A stretch of 64,000 nt of DNA from JACDEA01 sp963742585 (GCA_963742585.1 CAVUMI010000009.1:682001-746000), one strand, 5' to 3'; numbered from the stretch's first letter, positions 47,987 to 58,536 are shown. Program-made: numbers and translations. The notes: generated by a model not told the origin, from the sequence alone.

Positions 47987-48294
47987 ATGGGCAGGTTCGA
48001 AGTGCTCAAGGTGTCGAGCAAGTCGAATCCGCACGCGGTCGCGGGGGCGGTGGCGGGCATCGTGCGCCAGGGCCATGCGGCCGAGGTTGCAGGTCGTCGG
48101 CGCCGGCGCGCTCAACCAGGCGATCAAGGCGGTCGCCATCGCCCGCGGCTTTGTCGATCGACGCCGGCCTCGACTTGGTGTGCGTGCCGTCGTTCGCCGA
48201 GGTGTTGATCGACGGCGAGGTGCGGACCGCACTGCGGCTGCTGGTCGAGGACCGTGCCGGTGCGCAACTCAGCCCGCCGGTGGTCACCGCGTAG
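47987..48294 (+). CDS. spoVS: SpoVS-family protein
   Basis: About 100 residues matching stage V sporulation protein S: FEVLKVSSKSNPHAVAGAVAG, then VVGAGALNQAIKAVAIARGF and IDGEVRTALRLLVED, with frame changes near 48088 and 48160. SpoVS is a small Alba-like nucleic-acid-binding protein; outside Firmicutes it occurs in bacteria that do not sporulate. It sits exactly where recX is expected between recA and miaB. ATG 47987; no strong ribosome-binding site. The stop TAG (48292-48294) forms part of the putative -10 of miaB. Confidence 0.85.
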
Positions 48295-48297
48295 CCT
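48292..48297 (+). promoter_or_regulatory. Putative -10 element for miaB overlapping the spoVS stop
   Basis: TAGCCT begins with the spoVS stop codon and ends 7 bases before the miaB GTG (48305). No Shine-Dalgarno sequence. Confidence 0.35.
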
Positions 48298-48304
48298 CGA
48301 GGCT

Positions 48305-49637
48305 GTGGAGCCGCGGAAGTACCTGATCCGCACCTTCGGGTGCCAGATGAACGAGCACGACTCCGAACGGATCGCGGGGCTGCTCGAGTCCGAGGGCATG
48401 GAGCGGGCCGACCGATCTCGACGACGCCGATGTGGTCGTCCTCAACACGTGCTGCATCCGTGAGAACGCCGACAACCGGCTGTACGGCAACCTCGGTCAC
48501 CTCAAAGCGCTCAAGGAGCGCCGGCCCGACCTACAGATCGCGGTCGGTGGTTGCCTGGCTCAGAAGGACCGAGGCCTCATCCAGGAGCGGGCGTCGCCAG
48601 GTCGACGTCGTGTTCGGCACCCACAACGTGGGCCGCGCCGCCGCGCTGCTCGACGCGGCACGCGTCAGCGGGCCGGTCATGGAGATCCTCGACGAGACGC
48701 CGGCCGACGACGCCGCCTTCGCCAGCGCGCTGCCGGTGCGCCGCGACCTGCCCTACGCGGCGTGGGTCACGATCCAGATCGGCTGCGACAACTCGTGCGC
48801 GTTCTGCATCGTGCCCGCCGTGCGGGGCAAGGAGATCAGCCGGCCGTTCGCCGACATCGTCGCCGAAGTCGAGCGGGCCGCCGCCGACGGCGTCAGCGAG
48901 GTCACGCTGCTCGGGCAGAACGTGAACTCCTACGGGCGCGACCTCACCAAGCGGCGCCCGCTGTTCGCCGACCTGCTCCGCGCCGTCGGCGCGGTCGACG
49001 GCATCCGCCGCGTTCGCTACACCAGCCCGCACCCGAAGGACCTGCGCCCCGAGACCATCGCCGCGATGGCCGAGGTCCCGGCGGTGTGCGAGCACCTCCA
49101 CCTGCCGCTGCAGTCGGGTAGCGATCGCGTGCTGGCCGCCATGCACCGCGGCTACACCGTCGGCGCGTTACCTCGAGAAGTTGGCTGCCGCCCGCGACGC
49201 CGTGCCCGGATCTCGCGGTGACCACCGACATCATCGTCGGCTTCCCGGGCGAGACCGAGGACGACTTCGAGCGCACGCTCGAGGTCGTCGCCGCGGCCGA
49301 GTACGACAGCGCGTACACGTTCTTGTTCTCGCCCCGGCCCGGCACCGAGGCGGCGATCGATGACCGACGCGTTCGTCCCCGCCGACGTCGCCGGCGAGCG
49401 CTTCGAGCGGCTGCACGCGGTCGTGCAGCGGTCCGCCCGGCGGAAGCACGAGGCCCGCGTCGGCCGCACCGAGGAGGTGCTGATCGAGGGTCCGAGCAAG
49501 AAGGACGCGGCGATGACCACGGGCCGCACGCGGCAGAACAAGCTCGTTCACTTCGCGGCGGGCGACGCCGCGATCGGCAGCGTACCGCGACGGTCGTGGT
49601 CACCGAAGCGAAGACGCACCACCTCATCGGCGTGTGA
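48305..49637 (+). CDS. miaB: tRNA-2-methylthio-N6-dimethylallyladenosine synthase
   Basis: Radical-SAM methylthiotransferase acting on i6A37 of tRNA made by MiaA. YLIRTFGCQMNEHDSERIAG, VLNTCCIRENADNRLYGNLG, VGGCLAQKDRGLIQ, radical-SAM motif CDNSCAFC in QIGCDNSCAFCIVPAVRGKE, LLGQNVNSYGRD, RYTSPHPKDL, HLPLQSGSDRVLAAMHRGYT, IIVGFPGETEDDFERTL and a TRAM end (GRTRQNKLVHF, ATVVVTEAKTHHLIG). Frame changes near 48415, 48595, 49165, 49360 and 49580. Overlaps miaA by four bases. Confidence 0.95.
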
Positions 49638-50530
49638 AGCCCGGTCACGTCGTCCTGCTCGGCCCGACGGCGTCGGGTAAGTCGGCGCTGGCAATGGAGA
49701 TCGCCCGCCAGCGGCCCGACGTCGAGATCGTGGCCGTCGACTCGATGCAGGTCTACCGGGGCATGGACGTGGGCACGGCCAAGCCCAGTCGCCGACCGAC
49801 CAGGCCGCGGTGCCGCATCACGGCATCGATCTGGCCGAGCCGTCGGAGGACTTCACCGTCACCCGCTACCGCGCCGCCTTCGACGACGCGATGGCCGGCA
49901 TCGAGCAGCGCGGGCACACGCGCGCTGCTCGTCGCCGGCACCGGCCTGTACCTGCGCGCGGTCACCGACCGGCTGCCGATTCCCGGCCAGTGGCCGCGAT
50001 GTACGGGCCGAGCTTGAGCGCGAGCCCGACACCGCGGCGCTGCACCGACCGGCTGGCCGACGCTCGATCCGCTGGCGGCGGCGAACGCATGACCGCGACG
50101 AACCGACGCCGCATCGTGCGGGCGCTCGAGGTCACGCTCGGCAGCGGCCGGCCGTTCTCGTCCTTCGGCAGCGGGCTTGACCACCTACGCGCCGTCGCCG
50201 TTCCGCTTCGTCGGCGTCGAGATCGAGCCTGCCGACGCTCCGCGACGCGGATCGCGCGTCGGCTCGCAGCCATGCTCGACGCCGGGTTCCTCGACGAGGT
50301 CCGTGGCCTCGACGGCCGGATCTCGCGCACCGCCGGCCAGGCGCTCGGCTACCGCGAACTCCTCGCGCACCTCGACGGCGAGAGTGTCCCTCGACGAGGC
50401 GATCGAGCTGACGTCCGCCGCCGCACGGTGGCGTTCGGCCGCCGCCAGCGAGCCTGGTTCCGGCGTGACCCGCGCATCGAATGGCGGAAACCGGTCGAAG
50501 TGGTGCCGCGGTGCTGGGAGACTGGGCCGG
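49634..50530 (+). CDS. miaA: tRNA dimethylallyltransferase
   Basis: Adds the dimethylallyl group to A37. P-loop LLGPTASGKSALAMEIA, VDSMQVYRGMDVGTAKP, HHGIDLAEPSEDFTVTRYRA, LLVAGTGLYLRAVTD, TNRRRIVRALEVTLGSGRPF, EVRGL and GQALGYRELLAHLDGE are seen in order, with the C-terminal RQRAWFRRDPRIEW. Frame changes near 49788, 49925, 49995, 50060, 50175, 50230, 50395 and 50445. GTG start overlaps miaB. The end is approximate, next to the dapF ATG. Confidence 0.92.
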
Positions 50531-51209
50531 ATGCCCGTCCCCGTCTACGAAGGCCTCGGCAACACGTTCGTGATCCTGTTCGACGCGCCCGTCGACGAGG
50601 ATGCCGCGCGCGCAGCTGTGCGAGCGCGAGCAAGGTCGACGGCGTCATCGCCGCCGACGCCGGGCGCCGAGCGGCGCCGATCTCGACGATGGTGTCTGCG
50701 CAATGCCGACGGCGGTCGGGCCGAGGTGAGTGGCAACGGCCTGGCCTGTCTCGGCCAGGCCGCGGTCGACGCCGGGCAGGTCGCCGGGCCCGACGTCATC
50801 ATCGACACCGACGCCGGCCGCCGCCGGGTCCAGGTGGCCGACGCGGTCACCGTCGAGATGGGCGAGCCCAAGATCGACGACGCCGACGACGGCGCCGCGT
50901 TCGTCGACGTCGGCAACCCGCACCTGGTCTTCCGGCAGCGGCGACGTGCTCGAGCTCGGCCGAGCAGCACCTCGACGTCAACGTCGAGGTCATCACCGCC
51001 GCGACGGCGACGACGATCGACATGGTCGTGCACGAGCGCGGCGTCGGCATCACCGCAGGCGTGCGGCACCGGCGCCTACGCGTCGGCCGCCGCCGCTCGC
51101 ATGTGGGGCTGGGCCGGCGACCAGGTGACGGTGCACCAGCCGGGTGGCGACCGCCGTCGTCGACCTGGCCGCCAGCACCTACACGGTGAAGGTGACCAGA
51201 TGTCGCTGA
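50531..51209 (+). CDS. dapF: Diaminopimelate epimerase
   Basis: Interconverts LL- and meso-diaminopimelate. YEGLGNTFVILFDAP, ERASKVDGVIAAD, NADGGRAEVSGNGLACLGQA, FVDVGNPHLVF and CGTGAYASAAAARMWG are present in order. The second catalytic Cys is in CGTGA (TGC 51062-51064). At the first, where most DapF have CGNG, the sequence reads SGNG (AGT 50729-50731). Frame changes near 50615, 50690, 50935, 50965, 51060 and 51155. Ends TYTVKVT.. at TGA 51207-51209, overlapping the hflX ATG. Confidence 0.88.
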
Positions 51210-52495
51210 TCGAGCGCGCCTTTCGGGAGCGCATCATCCTCGTCGGCGTGACCATCCCGCCGACCTCGGTCGAGGAGACCGAAGCGCATCTTGGACGAGC
51301 TGGCGCAGCTCATCGGCACCGCCGGCGCCGATGAGGCCGGGCGCGTGCTGCAGCGTCGCGACGCGCCCGACCCGGCGACCTACATCGGCAGCGGCAAGGC
51401 GCAGGAACTGCACGAGCTGTCGCGAGGAGGTCGACGCCCACACCGTGGTGTTCGACGACGAGCTGTCGCCCGCCCAGCAGCGCAACCTCGAGAAGATCCT
51501 CGGGCGCACGGCCATCGACCGCACCGACGTGATCCTCGACATCTTCGCCCAGAACGCCACGCACCCTGGAGGGCAAGACGCAGGTCGAGCTGGCGCTGCT
51601 TGCGTCACCGGCTGCCGCGCTTGCGCGGCCGCGGCAAGCAGCTCAGCCAGCAGGCCGGCGCGATGGGCGCGGGCGCGGCGCGCGCACCGATCGGCTCGCG
51701 CGGTCCCGGTGAGACGCAGCTCGAGATCGACCGCCGCCGCCTGCTGCAAGCGAATGACCAAGCTCGAGGCCGATCTCAAGCGGCTCGACCAAGACGCGGC
51801 GCACGCAACGCCGGGCCCGCCAACGGTCACGGCTGTTCACGGTGTCGCTCGTCGGCTACACCAACGCCGGTAAGTCCACGCTGCTCAACACGCTCACCGA
51901 TGCCGGCGTGCTCGTCGAGGACCGCCTCTTCGCCACGCTCGATCCGCGCACGCGCAAGCTTCAGCTGCCCGGCGGCGAGACGGTGCTGCTGTCCGACACC
52001 GTCGGCTTCGTGCGCAAGCTTCCGCACCAACTGGTCGAGGCGTTCCGGTCCACCCTCGAGGTGGTCGCCGAGTCGGATCTGCTGGTGCACGTCGTCGATG
52101 CGGCCGCCGCCGATCCTGAAGCCGAGATCAACGCGGTGCGATCGGTGCTCGAACGAGATCGGCGCCGGGCACGTTCCCGAACTGCTCGCGTTCAACAAGG
52201 CCGACTTGACCGCCGAGGGCAAGCGGCTGGCCGCCCGCAACGAGGGTTCGGTTGTCATCTCGGCTAAGGACGGCGACGGGCATCGAGGAGTTGCTCGGTG
52301 CCATCGGCGACCAGCTGCGCGCTCATGACCGGTGTGGTCGAACTGCTGGTGCCGTACGAGCGCGGTGACGTCGTCGCCGCCGTCCACCGCGAGGGCGAGG
52401 TTCTCGAGGAGGAACACGAGAGCGACGGCACACGGTTGCGTGCCCGCCTCGATACAGCCGGCGCGGCACGATTCAAGGAGTTCGTCGCCGGGTGA
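51200..52495 (+). CDS. hflX: Ribosome-associated GTPase HflX
   Basis: Splits stalled ribosomes. RIILVGVTIPPTSVEETEAH, TYIGSGKAQELHEL, VVFDDELSPAQQRNLEKILG, TDVILDIFAQNA, APIGSRGPGETQLEIDRR, then the G domain VSLVGYTNAGKSTLLNTLTD (G1), LLSDTVGFVRKLPHQLVEAF (G3), FNKADL (G4) and a C-terminal domain (LLVPYERGDVVAAVHREGEV). Frame changes near 51290, 51425, 51570, 51605, 51755, 51800, 52160, 52280 and 52325. Follows dapF as in most actinobacteria. Confidence 0.93.
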
Positions 52496-53581
52496 GTCGC
52501 CGGCGTTCGTCCCGCCGCCGTATCCGTACGAGCGGCTGGCCGGCGCCAAGGCGAAGGCCGAGGCGCACGAAGGTGGGGCGGTCGACCTGTCGATCGGTAC
52601 GCCGTGCGATCCGCCGCCCGCCGCGGTAGTCGACGCGCTCGGCCGCCTCCGACACCGAGCGGGGCTACCCAGCGTCGATCGGCAGCGCCGCGTACCGGGA
52701 GGCCGCGGCGAACTGGATCGCCCGCAAGTTCGGCGTCGACCTCGACGCCGGCGCCCAGGTGGCCGCGTGCGTCGGCACCAAGGAGTTCGTGGCCACGCTG
52801 CCGCAATGGCTCAAGCTGCGCACGCCCGACCGCGACACCGTGCTGTATCCGTCGGTCGCCTACCCCACCTACGAGATGGGCGCGATCCTGGCCGGGTGCC
52901 GCGCGGTCGCGGTTGACGATCTTGGCGGCGATCGATCCGGGCGATGCCGAGCGGGCGCTGGTGCTCTGGGTCAACTCGCCGGCCAACCCGAGCGGTGCAC
53001 TCACCGATCTGGACGCCGCCGCCGGCGTGGGGCCGCGCGCACGGCGTGCCGGTGTTCAGCGACGAGTGCTACGTCGAGTTCACGTGGGACGGCCGCGGCC
53101 GCACGATTCTCGAAACCGGCACCGACGGGCGTGGTCGCGGTGCACTCGCTGTCGAAGCGTTCGAACCTGGCCGGACTTCGCGCCGGCTTCTACGCGGGCG
53201 ACGCGGACCTGGTCCGCTATCTGTCCGAGGTCCGCAAGCACGTCGGCATGCTGGTACCCGGTCCGGTGCAGGCCGCCGCAGTGGTGGCGCTGGCCGACGA
53301 CACGCATGTCGACGAGCAGCGTGAGCGGTACCGCGAGCGGCTGGAGTTCTTTCGCACGATCGTCGACGCGCCGATGCCGGCTGGCGGCTTCTATCTGTGG
53401 GCGCCGGTGCCCGGCGGTGACGCGTGGGCATTCACCGAGGATCTCGCCGCGCGCGGCGGTGCGCTGTGTCTCCCGGGCGATCTCTATGGCGCGGCCGGCG
53501 CCGGCTACGTGCGGGTCGCGCTCGTGCAGCCGATGGACCGACTCGAACTGGTCGCCGAGCGGTTGGGCGTTGGTTCGATGA
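52492..53581 (+). CDS. dapC: Succinyldiaminopimelate transaminase
   Basis: PLP-dependent class I/II aminotransferase. PPYPYERLAGAKAKAEAHEG, VDLSIGTPCDPPPAAVVDAL, GYPASIGSAAYREAAANWIA, VACVGTKEFVATLPQWL, YPSVAYPTYEMGA, WVNSPANPSGALTD, VFSDECYVEFTWDG and AVHSLSKRSNLAGLRAGFYAG with the PLP lysine. The N-terminal PPYPYERL and SIGTPxDP motifs are those of actinobacterial DapC. Frame changes near 52500, 52650, 52925, 53025 and 53135. A GTG at 52492 overlaps hflX. In the current frame there is no stop before the VOC gene; TGA 53579-53581 in another frame is the likely end. Confidence 0.87.
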
Positions 53582-53931
53582 GTGAGGACTGGCCCCGCCC
53601 GGTGGTGCACTGGGAGATCGAAGCGCGTGATCCCGAAGTGATGAAGGCCTTCTATGCCGCGCTGTTCAACTGGGATATCGGCGACGGCTACATCATGGAC
53701 ATCCCGGCCGGCATCGGGGGCCCGGAGCCCGGTCCGGCTGGCCATATCCGGGCCAGCGATCGCAGCCGGGTCACGCTCTTCATCCAGGTTCGCGACCTGC
53801 GCGATTCGCTCGACAGGGCCGCCACCTTGGGTGGCGCCATCGTCGCCGAGCCGTTCGATGTCGAGGGTGGTCCGACGTTCGCTGGTATCACCGATCCCGA
53901 AGGCAACCCGGTGATGCTCGTCCAGCAGTAG
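53578..53931 (+). CDS. VOC-fold (glyoxalase/bleomycin-resistance) protein
   Basis: 117 residues. MSEDWPRPVVHWEIEARDPE, MKAFYAALFNWDI, then GHIRASDRSRVTLFIQVRDL and FAGITDPEGNPVMLVQQ: two beta-alpha-beta-beta-beta modules with metal-ligand positions His (VVHWEIE) and Glu/Asp near the end. The substrate is unknown; this subgroup is usually called VOC family protein. Its ATG lies in frame with dapC and overlaps a TGA in the next frame. Confidence 0.85.
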   Translation: MSEDWPRPVVHWEIEARDPEVMKAFYAALFNWDIGDGYIMDIPAGIGGPEPGPAGHIRASDRSRVTLFIQVRDLRDSLDRAATLGGAIVAEPFDVEGGPTFAGITDPEGNPVMLVQQ

Positions 53932-53937
53932 GGACCG

Positions 53938-54232
53938 TCAGTCGAGGGTTTGGTAGCGCTCCATCAGCACCGATGCCGGATCGATCAACGAATCGAAAGC
54001 TGTGGTTGCCGGGTGGGATTCGGCCAGCGCAGCCGACGCGTCGGCGCACTCGGTGTCGTACCACAGGGTGATGACTACCCACGTCGCCGTCGGCATGGCG
54101 AGCCGTAGTGCGACGGGCGAATCCGCGGTGGTTCGGAATGAACTCGGTCTGCACTCGGGTGTCGGCATCGAGGAACGCTGCTTCATCGGCGCCGTCGGCC
54201 AACCGGAACGTTGTGATCTCGATGACGGCCAT
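53938..54232 (-). CDS. Hypothetical protein, possibly a dimeric alpha/beta-barrel (ABM-like)
   Basis: About 97 residues after joining two frames near 54125: AVIEITTFRLADGADEAAFL, DADTRVQTEFIPNHRG, then SPVALRLAMPTATWVVITLW and ESHPATTAFDSLIDPASVLM. The EITTFRLADGADEAAFLDAD pattern is common in antibiotic-biosynthesis-monooxygenase-like small proteins. Function cannot be assigned. ATG at 54232 on the reverse strand; convergent with the VOC gene and divergent from the SOS-type HNH gene. Confidence 0.6.
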
Positions 54233-54251
54233 CAAAAATCTTCTAGCAGGC

Positions 54252-54281
54252 TTGAAAGGATCGAACATGTGTTCGTATACT
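54252..54281 (+). promoter_or_regulatory. Strong promoter with embedded LexA box (DUF222/HNH gene)
   Basis: TTGAAA (54252-54257), 18-base spacer, TATACT (54276-54281): near-consensus. The spacer contains CGAACATGTGTTCG (54262-54275), a perfect actinobacterial SOS palindrome. LexA binding would fully cover the promoter. Confidence 0.85.
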
Positions 54282-54325
54282 GAGGGCAGCAGCTATCGGG
54301 TGACTACTTCCCCCTATGACAGTCC

Positions 54326-54341
54326 CCTCCGAGTCCGGAGG
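54326..54341 (+). promoter_or_regulatory. Hairpin sequestering the ribosome-binding site of the DUF222/HNH gene
   Basis: CCTCCG and CGGAGG form a perfect 6 bp stem with an AGTC loop. The right arm contains the Shine-Dalgarno sequence GGAGG (54337-54341) for the GTG at 54347, so the RBS can be hidden in the mRNA. Confidence 0.6.
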
Positions 54342-54346
54342 ATGCA

Positions 54347-55488
54347 GTGCTCGCAACGCTTGAGCGGTTGATCGGCGAACTCGACGAAGTCCTCGTCGCG
54401 CTCGATCCCGCCGCGTTGCATCCCCGCGACGCGGTGAAGCTGCTCGATGACTGCAACCGAGATCGAAAAGCGCGCCGGCGGCCGTCAGCGCACGCTGGTG
54501 GCCGAGCGGGCCGCGGACAGCAGCGACTGGACCCGGAAGGGTCATCGGAGCCCGGAGGAGTGGCTGGCGGCCAAGACCGGCACCAGCTACGGCGCGGCCA
54601 AGGACACCTTGGAGACCTCGGCCAAGCTCGAGGACCTGCCCCAGCACCAACGAGGCACTGCGCAAGGGCGAGCTCTCAGGGGACCAGATCAATGCGATCG
54701 GCCCGGCGGCGAACCGGGAGAACGAGGAACGCCTGCTCGGCGCGGCCAAGAAGGAGAGCTTCAAGGGGCTCAAGGGCACCTGCGCCAAGGAGAAGGCCAA
54801 GGCCCGCTGAGTCGATGACGAGGCCGCCCGCCACGCCGCGCATCCACAAGGAGCGCCACCACCGGAGCTGGACCGATGCAGAGGGCGGCTACTGCTACTC
54901 GGGCCGCACCACCGCGATGGCCGGGGCGCAGTTCGATGCGGCGCTCGCCGCCGAGGCCGAGAAGGTCTTCAAGGCCGCCCATGCCGAGGGCCGGCGTGAG
55001 TCAGCCGAGGCCTACCGGGCCGATGCGCTGCTGAACCTGGTCACCTCAGGCGGGGCCTCAGTCGATACCACCGTGGTGATCCGGGTCGATGCCTCAGCGC
55101 TGCGCGACGACGAGGGCATGGCTGAGACGCACCACCGGGCCGATCCCGGTGGGCGAGGCCATCGGGGCCATCCTGGCCGGGGCCTTTGTCAAGGTGCTCC
55201 TCACCAACGGCGTCGATGTCACCAAGGTGGCCCATCCGGGCCGGCGTAGGCCGGCGACCCTCGATACCGCCATCTTCGAGCGCGACGGCTATCGCTGTGT
55301 GCGCCCCGGGCTGTTCCTCGGCCCATCGCCTGCAGGTCCATCACTACTGCATCGACTACGCCAAGGCCGGCCCCACCGCCTACTGGAACCTGGCCACGTT
55401 GTGCTCCTTTGATCACGACCTCATCACCTACGGCGGTCACCGCCTCGAGGGTGGGCCCGGTGCGTGGAGGTGGCGCGGGCCGCCCTAG
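54347..55488 (+). CDS. DUF222 / HNH endonuclease-like protein (13E12-type)
   Basis: Joined frames give LERLIGELDEVLVALDPAAL, TEIEKRAGGRQRTLVAERAA, GHRSPEEWLAAKTGTSYGAA, EALRKGELSGDQINAI, HHRSWTDAEGGYCYSGRTT and a C-terminal HNH module ERDGYRC, LQVHHYCIDYAKAGPTAYWN, LATLCSFDHDLITYGGHRL. This is the DUF222-plus-HNH architecture of the actinobacterial 13E12 repeat family, some members of which are LexA-regulated in M. tuberculosis. The nuclease activity is not proven. Frame changes near 54455, 54650, 54805, 55115 and 55310. Strong LexA-type promoter and hairpin-masked RBS upstream. Ends overlapping the convergent methyltransferase. Confidence 0.82.
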
Positions 55489-56114
55489 TCGGCGCGGCGC
55501 ACCACAGCCCAGATGCCCAATCCGGCTTCGGCAGCCACACCCTTCCACTCGCCAGGCATCGCGGCGGCGACGTCCTCGGGCGGGAGATGGATAGGTGTGT
55601 CGGCGCCGCGCGTGTTGACCCAGACAATCATGCCGTCGCGGCGTCGAGGACGCGGTCGAGCTCGCGCGGGAACAAAAGCGCGTTGACGAGCACGGCGCAG
55701 TCGATCGATGCGTCCGGCAATGGCAACGCGACGGCGTCGGCCTGGACGCGCGGCCCCGATCCCTGGCGCAGCATCTCGGCCGAGAGGTCGAGCCCGACCA
55801 CAGCTTCGAACCGGGCGGCGAGATGGGGCGTGGCCAACCCGGTTCCCGAGCCGACCTCGAGGCAGCGACCGCGGCCAACGTCGCCGCGGTCGAGCGCGTC
55901 TTCGAGTGCCTCGTAGCGGCTCGTGCGAATAGCGCTCGTTCCACTCCGTCGCCAACTGGTCGAACAGCGCGGCGACCTTGCCCGCCCGCTCCGGCGTCCA
56001 GCTGTCCGGCTCGAACGCCGCCTGCGAAGTGACGCGCTGCATCGCTTCTTTGGTCTCGGGCACCGGCGGGTTCACGTCTGGTGCGGGAAACACCCGGTCG
56101 AGCCAGCGGATCAC
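55485..56114 (-). CDS. SAM-dependent class I methyltransferase
   Basis: About 209 residues. The N-terminal part FEPDSWTPERAGKVAALFDQ and the C-terminal part PIHLPPEDVAAAMPGEWKG are in one frame; the middle, in another, has the SAM-binding LEVGSGTGLATPHLAARFEA, VVGLDLSAEML, VQADAVALPLPDASIDCAVL. Frame changes near 55925 and 55640. Substrate unknown (UbiE/Methyltransf_11 type). Divergent from dapD with about 24 bases between starts. Confidence 0.82.
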   Translation of the reverse strand: MIRWLDRVFPAPDVNPPVPETKEAMQRVTSQAAFEPDSWTPERAGKVAALFDQLATEWNERYSHEPLRGTRRRARPRRRWPRSLPRGRLGNRVGHAPSRRPVRSCGRARPLGRDAAPGIGAARPGRRRRVAIAGRIDRLRRARQRAFVPARARPRPRRRDGMIVWVNTRGADTPIHLPPEDVAAAMPGEWKGVAAEAGLGIWAVVRRAD

Positions 56115-56124
56115 GGCCTCACGC

Positions 56125-56130
56125 TACGGT
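56125..56130 (+). promoter_or_regulatory. Putative -10 element of a leaderless transcript (dapD)
   Basis: TACGGT ends 8 bases before the dapD GTG (56139), with no Shine-Dalgarno sequence between. Confidence 0.4.
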
Positions 56131-56138
56131 CTAACGCC

Positions 56139-56948
<810 letters not shown>

Positions 56949-56952
<4 letters not shown>

Positions 56953-58019
56953 GTGAGCCGGATCTGCTTCAGCGGTGCGCGGAACTGGTTGACATTCCGT
57001 CGGTGAGCCACAACGAGCAGGAGATCACCGACGTCATCGAAGCCGAGCTGCGCACGCGTGCCGTGGCTGACGGTCGATCGCGTCGAGCAGACATTGGTGG
57101 CGCGAACGTCGCTGGGCCGGAGTCAGCGCCTGATCCTCGCCGGCCACACCGACACCGTGCCGGCCAACGGCAACGAGCGGGCGCGCATCGAGGGCGACGT
57201 GCTTGTGGGGTCTCGGCGCCGCCGACATGAAGAGCGGCGTGACCGTGTTGCTCGAGCTGGCCCGCACGATGGCCGAACCGCCAGTCGACGTCACCTACAT
57301 CTTCTACGAGTGCGAGGAGGTGGCGAGCGAGTACAGCGGGCTGATCAAGCTGGACAAGGCGCGGCCCGACCTTCTCGCCGGCGACGCCGCCATCCTGGCG
57401 AGCCGACCGGCGCCCGCATCGAGGCTGGCTGCCAGGGCACGCTGCGCGTCGACGTCACGCTGGCGGGCGAGCGGGCCCACACCGCCCGGCCGTGGATGGG
57501 CCGCAACGCCATCCACCGGCTGGGCGCCGTGCTCGACGCGCGTGGCGAGCCTACGAGGAACGGCGGCCGGTGCTCAACGGCTGCGAGTTCCGGGAGGCGC
57601 TTCAGGCGGTGAAGGTCGACGGTGGTGTCGCCGGCAACGTCGTGCCCGACCGCGCCACCGTCACGCTCAACCATCGCTTCGCGCCCGACCGCACCATCGA
57701 GGAGGCGACCGACCACGTCCGCGTCGGTCGATCGCCGGCGCGCTTGAGGCCGGCGACACCGTTCGAGTTGCTCGACACGGCCGACCGGCACCGCCCGCGC
57801 TCGATCACCCGCTGCTGGCCGAGCTGGTGGCGACGGGTCGACGCGCCGCCCATGGCCAAGCTGGGCTGGACCGACGCGTCGTTCTTCGCCAATCGCGGCG
57901 TGCCGGCGACCAACTTCGGGCCCGGCGACCCGAACCTGGCGCACAACGCGGCGAGCGCGTCGAGCGCGGTGAGATCGAGCGAGTGTTTACCGCGCTGCAG
58001 GTCGCTCCTGATCGGCTAG
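56949..58019 (+). CDS. dapE: Succinyl-diaminopimelate desuccinylase
   Basis: M20 zinc peptidase-fold enzyme releasing LL-DAP. ELVDIPSVSHNEQEITDVIE, RLILAGHTDTVPANGN (metal His/Asp), GAADMKSGVTVLLELAR (bridging Asp), YIFYECEEVASEYSGL (catalytic Glu pair), GEPTGARIEAGCQGTLRVDV, GERAHTARPWMGRNAIHRLG, FFANRGVPATNFGPGDPNLA. Frame changes near 57063, 57210, 57405, 57550, 57725, 57760, 57840 and 57955. Actinobacterial DapE type. Ends at TAG 58017-58019, overlapping convergent osmC. Confidence 0.92.
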
Positions 58020-58443
58020 ATGAGTTTGGCGTCGAGGTTGATCTCGGCGCCGACAGCAGCACCGAAACCGGGCAGCCGGACTTGGTCGCGGTGCGCGATC
58101 TCCTGGAACTTGGCGTCGTCGATCCCGGCGACCTCGGCTTCGGTCTGGAGGTCGATCCGCTGGATGCGGAAGCCGTCGTCGGTCTTGTTGAGGTGCACAT
58201 CGGCGGTGGTCGACACCCGGGTCGGCGGCGTCTCGTTGCGGCCGAGCGCGCCCGAGAGCGCCATCGAGAAGCAGCCGGCGTGGGCGGCGGCGATCAGCTC
58301 CTCGGGGTTGGTGCCGGTGCCCTCCTCGAACCGTGAGCTGAACGAGTACTGCGCCCTCGAATGCCCCGCTGCCGAACCGCATCTGGCCCTTGCCGTCCTG
58401 CAGCGTGCCTTCCCACTGCGCTTCGGCCTTGCGAACGGGCATT
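58016..58443 (-). CDS. osmC: OsmC/Ohr family peroxidase
   Basis: Thiol peroxidase for organic hydroperoxides. PVRKAEAQWEGTLQDGKGQM, FEEGTGTNPEELIAAAHAGC with the first catalytic Cys (AHAGCFSMAL), VSTTADVHLNKTDDGFRI, and, after a frame change near 58090, TKSGCPVSVLLS with the second Cys, then INLDAKLI. Length about 142 residues is normal. ATG 58443 with AAGGAGAAAG just upstream. Convergent with dapE. Confidence 0.88.
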
Positions 58444-58536
58444 CTTTCTCCTTCTTGTTGGGATTTGCCGGATTTGCCCCCTGACCCTACCCGGGAGCGT
58501 GCTCGCGACCGCCACGCTGCGTGGCACCATGGGGCG

